Positions 26,287 through 37,881 of a stretch of 64,000 nt of DNA are shown here, piece after piece (the first letter of the stretch is position 1; every line of letters starts with the position of its first letter). The translations under genes and the position numbers were made by a program. Under the pieces are notes generated by a model. It ran no database searches and had not been told where the DNA came from. It was given only the letters and a program-made list of their open reading frames with translations. Source of the DNA: Lithospermum erythrorhizon (Eukaryota > Streptophyta > Magnoliopsida > Boraginales > Boraginaceae); assembly GCA_019722365.1 (NCBI GenBank), contig JADFUC010001925.1, forward strand, positions 806,001 to 870,000, read 5' to 3'.

Positions 26287-28026
26287 TGCCCGTTGAACAA
26301 TTTGATTGATCAATCGATTTATACATTCAAGACTATAAGTTCAATATATATTAATCATTGGACACCACATTAGATTTCACTCTGCATCGGCTGGGGGTTA
26401 TCAGCTGGCACTAGGTAATTCATAATCTATATAATAAGATGATAATCGATTAATATTGTCTAATATATTGCTATTTTCGAACTGGCCCCAAGAGGTCACA
26501 CAAAGAACCGAACTAATAATAAACGTATTATAACTTCCTGCCCAAATGAAACACAAGAACATCAGCCAAAGTTTTATTTGGAAGCACTTTAAAGCGACTA
26601 GGTTTACGGGGAGGTTTGTCAAGCTGGGCTGTACTCATTCATGATAGAAAGTCTATATGTTGTTCTCAACCCCTCTCATAATATTTCAAGCCAACTTCTC
26701 TCTGACTTTTCAAGCTCGTTACTCTCCTCTCTACCCCTCTCTATTTCGATCGACCCTCCCCCTAGGAAGAAAATAGTTTTCTTTCCATTTTGTTTAGGCT
26801 TTCACTTAATCGCTCTAGTAAAACACGAGAGTTCGACAATTTGTTGCGTGAACTTTCGGAGATATTTCATTTTGGTATTCAAGCTGCTTCCGCTGCCATA
26901 ATAATATTCAAGAAGAACGATACACTTTTATAATTCGTATTTATTATTTTGGTATATCTGTAGTATTCTGGGATTCGTATCCGATAAGTTTAGAACTTTA
27001 GATACAATTAAGAATCCAACAATACAACGTAGTTGAAAATACACTTCTTTGTCTAATTATAAAAAAAATTAAGTAGATCCATTATCGACCTCGAAAAGAA
27101 AAAATTAAAATTAAAATAATAACATACTTCAATAATATGTAAATAATAAAAGTATTGTTTTCATAAGTATATATGAAACTATTATTGAAATATATCGTGA
27201 TCTCATAAATATGTTCGTTGAACAATTCGATTGACACTAATTTACCATTTAATTATATTCATTATAAGTTCATATATATGTTTGATTGCTATTAGGATTA
27301 ACTCGCATCGGGACATTAGGGTTACGATTGCTTACCAGCATCCGCCTCTCATAATCTATATATCGATACTATGTTCGGTTAGCATAAATTACTACTACTC
27401 ATTAATCTGTTCCCAAGTATACTACACACATAACAACACGGTCAAACTATAACGAGATTATAACTTCCCGGGTTAAATTGTAACTATAAGAAAATATCGG
27501 GATTCCAGTTATGGAATCTACCCACCAAGGCATTTAAGAGAAGAAACGGAAGTGGGTTCTAGGAATGTTCTCGCTTTATCCTACTTTCTTTATTTGGACG
27601 CTGAATGGAATGTTCGAACGCTCTAAAGGAACATTCGAAGCCTAAAAAAGTAGGCTTGCTAAGAATATATAAAGCGGTTTAAGTTGCTCATTCCATTTGC
27701 TAATTCATTAAAAGCATTGGGAACCAAACCTCTTTTCTCCCTACCCCTTGCTCGCCATAATAAGGAAGAAAAATTCTGGTTTTCCTTCTTCTATTTTTGC
27801 TTGCTCACTTTAATAGTTCTAGTAAAGATCGGGGCGAAGCTACCATCAATCGTTGACGCGACTATTCTGCAGACAACCTACTTTCGTCGTTCTGTTCTCC
27901 CGATTTTATTCCTACCGCAACTTAAAGCGTAAGGTACATAACTGGTGATTAAATTGACGCTTATAATCTCTTAAAAATCCTGAATTCGGTTTATTTAATT
28001 ATGATTTTAATTTGAACAATCCAACA
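26287..28026. repeat. Pair of diverged 0.75-0.8 kb direct repeats, possible LTRs of a short element
   Basis: Segment A (about 26287-27021) and segment B (about 27212-28026) share an ordered series of blocks. These are TGxxCGTTGAACAATTxGATTG at the start, ATTATAACTTCC[CT]G, a CTCCCTACCCC/CTCTCTACCCC tract followed by GAAGAAAA, and AATCCAACA at the end. TG...CA ends fit LTRs with only about 190 bp between them. No matching target duplication or primer site was found, so a tandem duplication is equally possible. Related pieces occur at about 120-390 and perhaps 5400-5600. Confidence 0.4.
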
Positions 28027-28209
28027 AACTATATCATTTCATAACCTATTCTACTCCATATCATTTGAAAAGTAATTACAAAATTAATTTGCCAAAATAC
28101 TATATGTTTTTGAAAAATTGGCACTCAAAATAAGTGTATTAGGCCGAATATTCGATTTAAGTATTAAGCTAATCTAGGTTTTACCATTTTACCAACATGT
28201 CTTTTAATA

Positions 28210-28505
28210 CGTAACGCCTGCCCGCACGGCCTGCATGTTATCGATTTGACGGATCTAAGCCACAAACCACCACTCTAGCCTCCAAAGACGTTGTCTCTCA
28301 CTCATGTGCTCACCGAGAAACTTCCCAATTGGGTCACCCATCCTGGATTACTCCCGTGCCGCGACGCCTTAACATCGGAGTTCTTATAGGACAGCTTCCG
28401 AAGTTAAGATGATCTGTGATATTGAGTAAGCATCAATCAAATCTTATCAAACATATCACACACCACACACACACATGGCCAATATTTTTGCGGTCGGGTA
28501 TTACA
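28210..28505 (-). mobile_element. Cassandra-type TRIM, solo LTR with 5S rRNA-derived segment
   Basis: On the minus strand the 296-bp LTR starts TGTAATACCCGACC and ends GGCGTTACG (terminal A to G). It contains a 5S-rRNA-like block at 28319-28392 with AGAACTCCG, TGTTAAGGCG and the well-conserved GGATGGGTGACC followed by TGGGAAGT, the arrangement known from Cassandra retrotransposons. A perfect 5-bp target duplication TAATA flanks it (28205-28209, 28506-28510). The related repeat at about 735 has one TAATA and no insert. No second LTR is present, so this is a solo LTR. Confidence 0.9.
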
Positions 28506-28740
28506 TAATATTTCATCATCTCGATCGGGTTAGAAGTCAGAAACTTTATGATTTCATCATAGTGAAATTTACAATATAAATCAAATAGTTGAATATAAAT
28601 ATTTCTATAAATATAATAAATTAAAATTGTGCTATCTCTATATTTAATTGTTTATTAAGACGAGTCCTATCAGATTCTTAAGACGGTATTTGAATTTAAA
28701 TATATAATAATGGTTTCAGATTTTAACGACTGGTACTTAT

Positions 28741-29989
28741 ACACATCAATATAACTAATATCATATTCTTTAAATTTTGAAAGATATATATTTCACTAAA
28801 AAATAAAGTTTCATTATCAATAAGCCGAGTACAAATTATTTAATTATTACTATGTTATATAATGCTTCGGGTAGCTGATGAAATAATCGGCAGATCTCAG
28901 CACATGCTAATATGATCACGTGTCACGTGACAATCTTTTCTTTTCTAATCTTTTCTTGGTCGAGGAAAAGAGATGAAAAAATTATACACATGTATATTTC
29001 ACATTTTGAAACTAATTATCCATTCCTCAAGTGTAATTATTGTATTTGATTCATTATTTGAATAATGTAAAGTTGGATGTTAATATTATTACTAAATTTG
29101 TTTTAAAAAATTATTATTCATGACGATATAATTTTTAATTAGCTTATAAACAATCATTATTTTTTGAATATGTATTATTAGTAATATTACTAATAAAATT
29201 ACATAAAATAAAATGTACTATAAAATAAAACAATTATATTATCCACAAAAGGTAATTCGATCAAGTGCTATAAAATTGATATTATTGATCTTAAAAATAT
29301 TTAATTATCATATTTATTATAATTTATCATACTATATTTAAAGAAGTTATTCATATTAAAAAGATCGCTCAAAAAATAAAAAATATTAATTAGAAAATTC
29401 AAGGAGTGCAAGCCACACAGCTGGGAACGATTTTTAAAATTAAACATAAAAAATATCTCAAATATTTTAAAATCAATCGATTTGACGCACAGACGCCTCC
29501 TTCACTAGTATGATTAAATTATTCACGATCACATTTTCACAAAAAAAAATGTAACTCCAAACTGGACCAAGTAAATCATATGATGTTGTGATCTTATTAA
29601 AATTGGCTTCAGTGAGTAGGGCCAGTAATCGACGGGTATGCCTGGTTTATCAAATCAATTAATTATATTATTTCATGATCAATATGTTTCAATATAAATA
29701 ATAAGGTGCGAGTACGTAATTTATATATATATCATAGTCCTATTCTATTACAAGTTTCGAAAGTCTTTAATACAAAAATGCAGAGTTTGCAGTTTCCTAA
29801 GACACAAAAAGTATATATATTCTCGCAGCCAAAATACATATGAAGTCTTTCGATTTGTCTATTAATGCGCCTTCATCCATTTCATTTTTATCTCGAGGTA
29901 CTTAAGTCAGCTTGGTTTTTTAGAGACACCCAACATGCAATGTCTCTAATTTAATATGTAGCCGTTTACCTGGCCGAGGCGATTTGACT
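28741..29989. other. AT-rich intergenic sequence
   Basis: Nothing recognisable is seen. The stretch 29000-29400 is very AT-rich without open frames. Confidence 0.4.
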
Positions 29990-30950
29990 CATTTGACGCT
30001 TCAAAGGTGATAACAGTTCTTATGGATGTTGCCTTTTTCTCGACGAGAAGATGAAGATTGTGTTTCATGTATCTGGAGGAGATTGCTTGATTGGATTCCT
30101 TTTTCACGGATGGTTTCTTCAAAAAATAATAACAGTAATAGTCGTTTCTTGCCTTCATTCTTTGTACCATAAGTGCGGCGTAAGTATATCATTAGTTGTT
30201 TCCCTTCGAAGTCTGCCCTTATAAAATCTAAATCATAATGTACTCCCTGCATATAATTCATGATATTTATAAATTCTTTTATCAATGTATAATTGTATAT
30301 TAATGTAGCAAGATGCTATGTATATTTGTGCAGATTAAATCCTTACCATTTTTATCAGACCTGCGATGTTTGATGTTGTATTCTGTAAAATTATTTCAAC
30401 CACATCTCCCATTTCTATTGCTTTCACTGTACTTGTGTGGTCACTTACTGGCATTACTACTAATGGCCTGTAAGTGAGATCATAATGAGTTTAAATAGTA
30501 TCGCTCGGCTAGATAGATTACTCCTATTGAATTATGTAGTTGTACGTCACCTCAAGGTGTAACGACATCCTTGTTGCAAACATGTGGCATGTAAAATGAA
30601 TACTACCATCTTTATCTAAGACGATTTTAACAACAGTCAAGTTACATCCAATATATCAGCTTTTTATCTTCTTCAAAGTTAGAAATCCTCACCCAAGAAT
30701 CACCACATGTTTTAATTAGCTTTGGGTAAGAGTAACTAAATGTAAAATGTGTTATTTTATGGAAGTTTATAATATTTCATACCTCTGTAGCATTGTCCAA
30801 TTTGTCACCATACATACATCCATAGAATTTAGAAACCAAATTTCTGTTATGGTACTGATTAATCGGTGAGGAAACTTTGTAACTCTGCTTCAAGGACAGA
30901 CTCAAACCTGTAAATTGATTACAAATGAACAAGGAATGAACAAAATCTTT
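29990..30950 (-). pseudogene. Unrecognised gene or gene remnant, several coding-like segments
   Basis: Minus-strand segments look like exons because they are open, bounded by plausible AG/GT sites and normal in composition. About 30777-30905 shows SLKQSYKVSSPINQYHN and KFYGCMYGDKLDNATEV. About 30690-30735 shows DSWVRISNFEEDKKL. About 30560-30640 shows VVKIVLDKDGSIHFTCHMF. About 30355-30472, preceded by CTTACAG, shows RPLVVMPVSDHTSTVK and GDVVEIILQNT. About 30170-30255 shows HYDLDFIRADFEGKQLMIYL. They share no domain that I can name, and I could not join them into one clean frame. A retroelement fragment abuts at about 31030 and probably truncates it. By analogy with Arabidopsis gene order this is where a POT1-like gene (At5g06310) would sit, but no motif was seen that proves it. 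Confidence 0.3.
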
Positions 30951-31029
30951 TAGGAAATGTAGAGAACTCAACGAAATACAGGGAATCATCTGACGTAAAT
31001 ATTGATCAAGGTCACAGTGTCCGTTCCAG

Positions 31030-33129
31030 TGTCTCTTCAACCTCTTCTCGCAAACAATAAGGTACTTCTCATGAAAAAGCTTTTTCACCTTAAGATGTCA
31101 GATAACACACCCATAGTTAGACACCTTAATGATTTCAATAGCATTATTAATCAACTGTCGACGGTAGATGTTAATGTTGATGATGAGATGCAAGGCCTGA
31201 TTTTATTGGCTTCTGGCACTAAAGTCAGGAGCCAAATGGCGCATGTTAAGAATTTGCAGGCATTCAACAAAGTTGAACTTAAGGTGGTTGTGAGCGTGAT
31301 CCTGCCCGAGGAGGTACGTAAGCTTCCATGTAAGTGAAGTGCTAAGGGCTCCCGCATTAACCTGTAGGAAGAGGAAGAACAAGAGACGTAGGTTTCTAAA
31401 TGTGGCATCACGTACAGGCGCAGGGCAATTCCCCATCTGTGTCAAGCCGCAAAACGGTCACACGTAAGAGGCACCGCAAAGCTAACGACGCCATGTCAGG
31501 TCGAGCCATTATTCGACGCTTGGTTTTATCCGTGAACGCCTCGGCCGATTCCCCTCTGACAAGAGATTCTCGAGCTTCTTTCATAATTTCCGCATGACGC
31601 AGATGTAAATGCAAAGAATTACGCTTCGGACTACGACTGTTCATTCAATACGGGTGAACATTGACGTAGTATGCGATGAGATGCGAATCAAGCTATGTCG
31701 AATGGTTCTTCGAACCGACAGTTTTAGTATGTTCAAATTAGGGAAGAGTTTAATTTCGTGAGTCACCGGACGGCGATGGTTATTGAACTACTTTCAAGAT
31801 GGTAACTGAAGGTTGTTCGGGAGCAATGGTAATAGCAAAGGGCGTGTCGCACTCTATACTTGACCGACGGTTCTCGTAAGAGGTTGAAGAGGATCCGGGG
31901 CGCAGAGAAAGCGTTTAGACTGACACGGGAGTTTCTACCAAGATAGAAAGGATCATCGCTGTGAAATTCCCTGCTCGACGTGTCGAGAGATTCTCGAGAT
32001 TCCGAGGAGCCGCAAGAATGAAGATGTATCAAGGCCGAAAGATACCCCAACCGACAAAATGTAATACTCGGTTTTTGGTGATGAAGGAAGTTCGAGGTCA
32101 AGGAACTCGGGAAGGATGCAACCGGTTCCGCGGTCAGAGTGAATCATCTCGGAAGTTAGCGAGCGTGTTTCAAAGTCGCGGGAGAGTGGCTCCCAACCTC
32201 GATTCTTTTGCTAACTGCTGAAGTGTTCCGACCAAACATCAGGGTCAATGAATTAGATCAAGGAAGTCAGCCGATGGAATGGAAGCGTAAGAGAGATTCA
32301 TCGATTTACCAATCAAACTCGGAGGTTTTCCAAGTGCCCGGGTCAAGATCACAAGACTGGCGCAAATGCAGAAAGACATGATCATTCTGAATTGGCGAAG
32401 TTCAACGGCAGGCGTAGCGACTATTCTGTATTCTCTTCTAGTCGTTTCAAGGCCATTCAGGATGTTCCTGGATCGGGAAAGAAGATATCAAGTCGATCGC
32501 CTTCAATGAAAGTTCTAATGCATTTAATCCCTGAAGGTCATTTAATGGTGTTTGAAGACTAAGATCCAAATTTGTCTTCTAAGTGGGGAGATTGTTGGAA
32601 TTAAGACCTAATTTGAGATCTATTTTGGACTCTAATTATTTCATAATTTGAGTCTAACTAGATATATCTCTTAGTCTTGGTAAGTTTTATTTTTGCATAA
32701 TAATACTCAGTTCTCAAAGAAGTTATTACTACTAGGTTTCATACCTATAAATATAGATGATTTCAATGAAGTTTTATTTATCACACAAATACATGTAATG
32801 TAGAAAATTCATCCTAATAATATTGTGTTTTTAATATTATCAAGAACATATTGGTTTCACAACTTGTATAGCTTTATTCGCTTCGATAGTTTTCATTGAG
32901 ATTTTCGGTGTATAAGAAAATACTCAACATAGATTATAAATAATTAAGAAAAGGGTTTCAGAATTCATCTTTCCTGCTTATTAGCGATTCCGCATCAAAG
33001 AACAGATCTAATTTCACATCAGGGGAACCCGATAAAATTTTTGTAACTGCTTATTTCCTCGCACTTAAATTTCGTCGCTTTTTATTGATCAAGCCAAACT
33101 CCTGGCGATTTAGGTCTTAAATCCTAACA
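31030..33129 (+). mobile_element. Gag-only Copia-like LTR element, 5' truncated (copy 1)
   Basis: A plus-strand frame at about 31040-31336 reads NNKVLLMKKLFHLKMSDN, then RHLNDFNSIINQL, typical of the Copia gag (UBN2) domain. It is followed by a broken Cys-rich zinc-knuckle region (31350-31380). From there to 32580 all frames are interrupted and no integrase or reverse transcriptase is recognisable. A polypurine tract AAGTGGGGAGA (32581-32591) leads into the 3' LTR at 32593. The 5' LTR is missing. The same gag-then-LTR layout, with alignable sequence, is present in copy 2 at 37382-40331. Confidence 0.7.
32593..33129 (+). repeat. 3' LTR of gag-only element copy 1
   Basis: A 537-bp LTR begins TGTTGGAATTAAGACC and ends GGTCTTAAATCCTAACA, so its termini form an imperfect inverted repeat of about 16 bp. 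A putative promoter/terminator zone (CCTATAAATATAG at about 32742) lies inside. Confidence 0.8.
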
Positions 33130-34390
33130 AAAAATATTTCCAACCATGAAATATAGCATGTATGTTTGATAAATAATATTTGGAATGGAACTCTTTCAGA
33201 TACATATTTAATCACTTCAAGCGAAAAAATAATCGTAAAAGAGATCCGTTACAAATAATCGAGTAGGCATACATGGCAATTAATTTTGGCTGTGAAGACC
33301 AAAAAGCTCTAAAATGATAAATGAACTAGAAGAGGACAATAAAATAAATTTGATGTTAAGCCATATTACCATGTTTCACCCCGAACTACTTCAATCGGAG
33401 GCTGATAAAATAACGATGAATCAAGTAATGATAATGAAAGTCCTAATTTTGATAGGAAAAAAAACAAAAAAAATGAAAGAGAATGTATGAAATACTGACA
33501 ATATCAGTGAACCCAAAACAACTCACAGGACATCAAGACAAAAGAACTCACATCATAATATGATGGACGACATAACATAGAACCAAAAGGATGTGATTAG
33601 CTATGCCAAAAGACTCATTTTATGAAAGCGGATGAGGGAAAATAATATCTGAACAACCTAACAAACAAAAGATTATACTCAAAAAAACATATTTATATAG
33701 GTTATAGACTTGCTCGAACTGTAACTTCATGATATACGACATTTGTAGTATATATTTACTGTTTCTTGAGCTTTGATGGGGTAAAAATCAATACTGACAT
33801 TATTTTCGCTTTTGCTCTGCATAAGCATAAAGCAAGCCATGCGTGAACACCGCTTGTTTAAAATATGCTCTAATTAATCAAGGGTTCTGTCCTTTGTTCA
33901 TACTATACAAAACAAAAGGACCTGTTAATTATCTAACTTAAGGAAGGTGTTACACACTCAATATTTTTTCTCCGTAGTACTTAGTTTGATAGTTGAGTCA
34001 AATCTCAATCTGTCTCCGATAAGAACTTTCCTTCCATCTCTACTATACAAAACAAAATAACCTAATTATCCGACTTAAGGAAGTAAGCTACAATTAATGA
34101 GTTTTAATATGACACTTGACATTATAACTTATCGCTATATTAATTACGAATTTACGATCAAGTATTCGAAATACTACCGCTAATTTTTTTTTTCAAAAAT
34201 CAGGTCAATCGACAGTGCCCAGTTGTTCGATGGGCTGATACTTTAACTTCAGCTAAGTTTTAGATGCGCCGTTATGAATGGCAATGGCGTCCGGCTTTAA
34301 CCTTTAAGTCCAAATTTTAGATCTACTTTAATAATATTGAAGGTAGTTTACAAAATATTTAGAACTTTTTAGGAGGTTATACTAGTTGGC
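33130..34390. other. AT-rich intergenic sequence with a short dispersed duplication
   Basis: No gene is seen. 'ACTATACAAAACAAAA' followed by 'TTATC[TC][AG]ACTTAAGGAAG' occurs twice (33901-33945 and 34041-34086), suggesting an old local duplication. Confidence 0.45.
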
Positions 34391-34399
34391 GCTTGACGC

Positions 34400-35900
34400 A
34401 AGTTTCGTTTTAATTTAATTGTTCTTTGAAGTATTTGCTTTTTAAAAAATCAAATATATCAAAAAACGGGCCTAATTATTTGATTTTCTTCGAAAAAAAG
34501 ACAAAAAGCGAAAAACTATTACGTATTTACTTAATAAAGAATTCAATAATTTATAGAAGACGTGATCATGAAAAGAAATGGCGAATAGAAAACGGATTGA
34601 ATAATAAATGGCTGTGAGGCCGAAAGCGGGAGTGTAGAGACGGGAGACAAAATTTAATTACGCTTTTTAATAAATTTTAGCCGCGACAACTTTCAACGCA
34701 GACAGTTTAAAAAAAGGAAAAAGGACGCACTTAAACGATTTTTTTTTTAAAAAAAAGGGTTCACATCGCCGCGATATGACGACAACCGCGCATCGTGACG
34801 CGAATCTCCTTTTTATACTACCTATACAAGCAAAACCTGTAAACGCCAATAAGAATGTCAAGAATATTCTTAATATCAACTTATCGCTTTCTTCATATAT
34901 CAAATGTTTATTAACGAAAATGTTCTATACGGGCAAAGAAGATAGCAGTAGGAATGGAAACGGATTGAATAATAAAATGATGTAGGCCGAGACGAAAGTA
35001 ACAATAAAAAAATTGTAGGTCGCGTGTAAATACAAAAAGATCGAGAAAATTTAATTACGCTTTCAATAAAATTTGAAGGTATGGAATCTTTAACGCTATG
35101 AAGACAAACTATCTCGAGCTAAAAGCCAAAAAAATCGGCCACGCACTAAAATATGACGACAACTCATATCAATCCGATTTTTTTTCTTCATATATCAAAT
35201 ACTTTATTAACGAAATGTTTGAAAACGATAATAAAATGATAGAGCCGATACGGTAACAATAAAAATTAGAGGCCGGTGTAATGTAGTCAAGGTGACTAGA
35301 CAAAATTTAATTATATTTTTCCATGGGGCCGTGAATTTGCAGAAAGAAGCAGACAAATATAATTTATGTTTCAATAAAATTCTAAAGTATAATTTTAGTG
35401 CGCAAGGTACAACCCTCTCAAGCTAAAACAAAAAAAAAGAAAAAAAGATTTTATTAACGAAATGTTTGATACGATAATAAACATAAAGGAAGCAAGACGG
35501 GTAACAATAAAAAAATTAGAGCGATAAGCGAATTGAATAAAAGACAGTAGACAAATATACTCATGCTTTTCACTGTACTACGATAATTTTCAAGGCAAGC
35601 GAATAATCCTCTCAAGCTAAAACAAAAAAAGGGGGGAAAAGTTTTATTAACTAAATGTTTGATACTATAATAAAAACGACAGAGGCCGAGACAAGAATAA
35701 TAAAAAAAATTGTAGAGGCCGGCGCAGCATTATTGGGTAAAAGACGGAGATAAAATTTAATTACGCTTTTGGTCAAAAGCACTCTTGTTAAGTTAGACAA
35801 AATTTAATTATGCTTTTCAATAAAATTAAATCGCATAATTTCAGTAATCGCCGAGAACCCTCTCAAACTAAAAAAACCTGCCATGCTCCCATAAAATATG
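34400..35900. repeat. Degenerate tandem array, about 200-370 bp units
   Basis: At least five diverged units share an ordered set of boxes: 'TATTAACGAAATGTT', 'GGATTGAATAATAAA' or 'GATAATAAAATGA', '[GA]AGGCCGAGACG', 'GTAACAATAAAAAAATT', 'GACAAAATTTAATTACGCTTT', 'CAATAAAATTT' and 'CCCTCTCAAGCTAAAA'. The box 'AAAATTTAATTA' occurs near 34650, 35047, 35314, 35756 and 35806. Unit lengths vary because of deletions. No coding content was found and the family was not recognised. Confidence 0.65.
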
Positions 35901-36920
35901 ACGAAACTCTGATAGTCAACACGCGTAGTTTGCTTTACACTACCTATGATAAACATTGTTGTCTATTTTAACCTGATTCATTATGATTGTGATATTTCAT
36001 AATACTCTGTTTTAGGTTAATTTTGGTTATGAACTACTGTCATTTTTTCAAATTGAGATCAGAATTATTCATCTTTTAATTTGTTCCCTTAACCTTAAAA
36101 ACCCCACACCCAACTTTGATCATTATCAAAACTCAGAAGGAAAACCCGGAATTTAATCAAGATTATTAATGTAACTCCTGCTTTATCTTTAAAGGAGTTT
36201 AAGGGGAAAATTAAAAAAGTTGAACGGTTCATATGACAAATTAAAAAGTGAATAATAATACGAGGTTCAATTAAAAAAGATGTTAATAGTTCAAATAAAA
36301 AACTGCCTTTTCCTTTTTGTGAAAACAATAAGGCTAATTTGCCCTCTATATTATGTGCTTATTTTAATCCGCCTCGGCAAGCCAGCTATCGCCCGCTTCC
36401 TATACTTTTCTGTCTGCCTTCGCTTCCTATTTTTCTTTTGTCTCAAATGCCTCTTGTACCCAATTTTACATTTAATAATATATAAATAATTTTAAAAAAT
36501 ATGGAAATACCTATTTTGCCCTTAATTACAACTTACTTAACATTGCATTTGAAAATACGGTACATTTTCAAATAATTTAATATATAATGATATTTCATAC
36601 TCGTCTGCCTAATTTTATCTCGATCACGCCTCTCAAAATTCTTTTTTCTTTTAAGCGATCATTTAAAATTTCAATGTACTTTTGGGACTTTTTTTTCCAA
36701 TCGCGCTTCCTATTAAAATAGGCAGAGCTTATCTATGTACTTTTAGTCTTTTTTCCCAATTTTTACCTTTCCAATACACATCTTTTCAGTTCTCAGAGCT
36801 CATTAAATTTATTTGTTGATGATTATTATACTAGAATACTCTTACACTTCAGATTTTTTATGAGCTTCAAAAATATGTAAATAAGAATCTCAAATTAACT
36901 TGTAACTATATCAAAATTTT
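35901..36920. other. AT-rich intergenic sequence
   Basis: No gene or repeat structure could be supported here. A pyrimidine-rich open frame (36280-36489) is hydrophobic low-complexity sequence and unlikely to be coding. Confidence 0.4.
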
Positions 36921-36921
36921 C

Positions 36922-37365
36922 ATGGAAAAAAAAATTGAATCATCCATTTTCAATTCAAACCAAGATGTTGGTGGTAGTAATGATATAGTTGAGGCGAAAG
37001 GTAAAGAAAGACAACTGAAGATATTATGCCAGCTTTTTCCTGTTTGTGTTTTCTTTATGGCGTCTCATAGTTCGATTGGCATCACATGAGTTATTTTTGC
37101 ATTCAAGAAAAATTAGTGGCGACTCTTCTATTGTATGGTGCTAAATGAATGAGTTTGTCATTTGATCTTTGAGAGCATTGAAAGTTATAAGTTATAACAT
37201 CGTTGATGTCTATGTGCTTTGTTTTCCTAATGGTGTTCTTGTTGCAGATCAAGCTCGGGACAATAGATCAGGATGAAGCTCAAACTGAATGGGTGATTCG
37301 GCCATACATGAATACAGCCAGGAAGAGGCAGTTTCTCGGAGAATACATGGAGTATTATTTATAAC
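36922..37365 (+). pseudogene. Unrecognised coding-like exon(s) ending against an LTR
   Basis: At 37249-37365 a 39-codon plus-strand segment follows a strong acceptor (TTCTTGTTGCAG) and ends in TAA. It contains DQDEAQTEWVIRPYM and RQFLGEYMEYYL, well-balanced coding composition without low complexity. Upstream, 36922-37041 is an open segment starting ATGGAAAAAAAAATTG and containing NDIVEAKGKERQLKIL, with a possible donor beyond it. The stop codon lies only about 17 bp before a retrotransposon LTR (37382), so the original 3' UTR has been displaced. I do not recognise the family. It could be the last exon of a real gene whose 5' part lies in 35.9-37.0 kb, or a transposase fragment. Confidence 0.4.
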
Positions 37366-37381
37366 ATTCTTATATATTGGT

Positions 37382-37881
37382 TGTTGGAGTTGAGGCTTCA
37401 TTTCTGGCCTTCGCATGACGATTATCGGTAGCTCATCGGCACTGCGGATTTCGATGCGCCTCGACGCAGGGGGGTTTCGGCGCAATCAAGACCGGTTCTC
37501 GTATAGAGCTATTCGAGCTCATCGAGAGGCATATCGAGGGGGGCTCATCGAGACTGTAGGGTTCTCACGAGGTCTCGCCGACTAATTTGTTGCGCATAAT
37601 TTGCTACGGTTTTCGACTTTGTTACCTATTTCACTCAAGCAGCTGCTATCGGTAATACCAAGCTTATAAAAATATTACTCAATCGAAATTGCTTCCAATT
37701 GACAGGTAATCAGAATAACTGCCTGGGTTTTTACGATTTCAAATAGCAACAAGACGCACCTTCTACATCGTTTTTAACACGTATAAATTCTGCGTGTCTG
37801 CTTATTTCAAGATTTAAATTTCTCTCTGCCGTTTCATTATCATTAAACTACAAAGAGTATTTGCGTCTTAAATCCTAAACA
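37382..37881 (+). repeat. 5' LTR of gag-only element copy 2
   Basis: It begins TGTTGGAGTTGAGGC and ends TCTTAAATCCTAAACA. It shares with the 3' LTR 'TTCGCATGACGATTATCG' / 'CTACATGACGATCATCG', 'CGAGAGGCATATCGAGGGGG', 'GACGCACCTTCTACATCG' and the terminus. It is about 95 bp shorter than its partner. Confidence 0.75.

Noticed and set aside
28319..28392. 5S rRNA gene
   Set aside because: The similarity covers only about 75 bp, is diverged in the box A region, and is embedded in an LTR with target duplication, so it is the 5S-derived part of a Cassandra-type element and not an rRNA gene.
30355..30472. Multicopper oxidase (laccase/ascorbate oxidase) exon, suggested by GDVVEIILQNT
   Set aside because: No copper-binding HxH motif or HLHG follows in this or neighbouring segments and the other exon-like segments do not fit the family.
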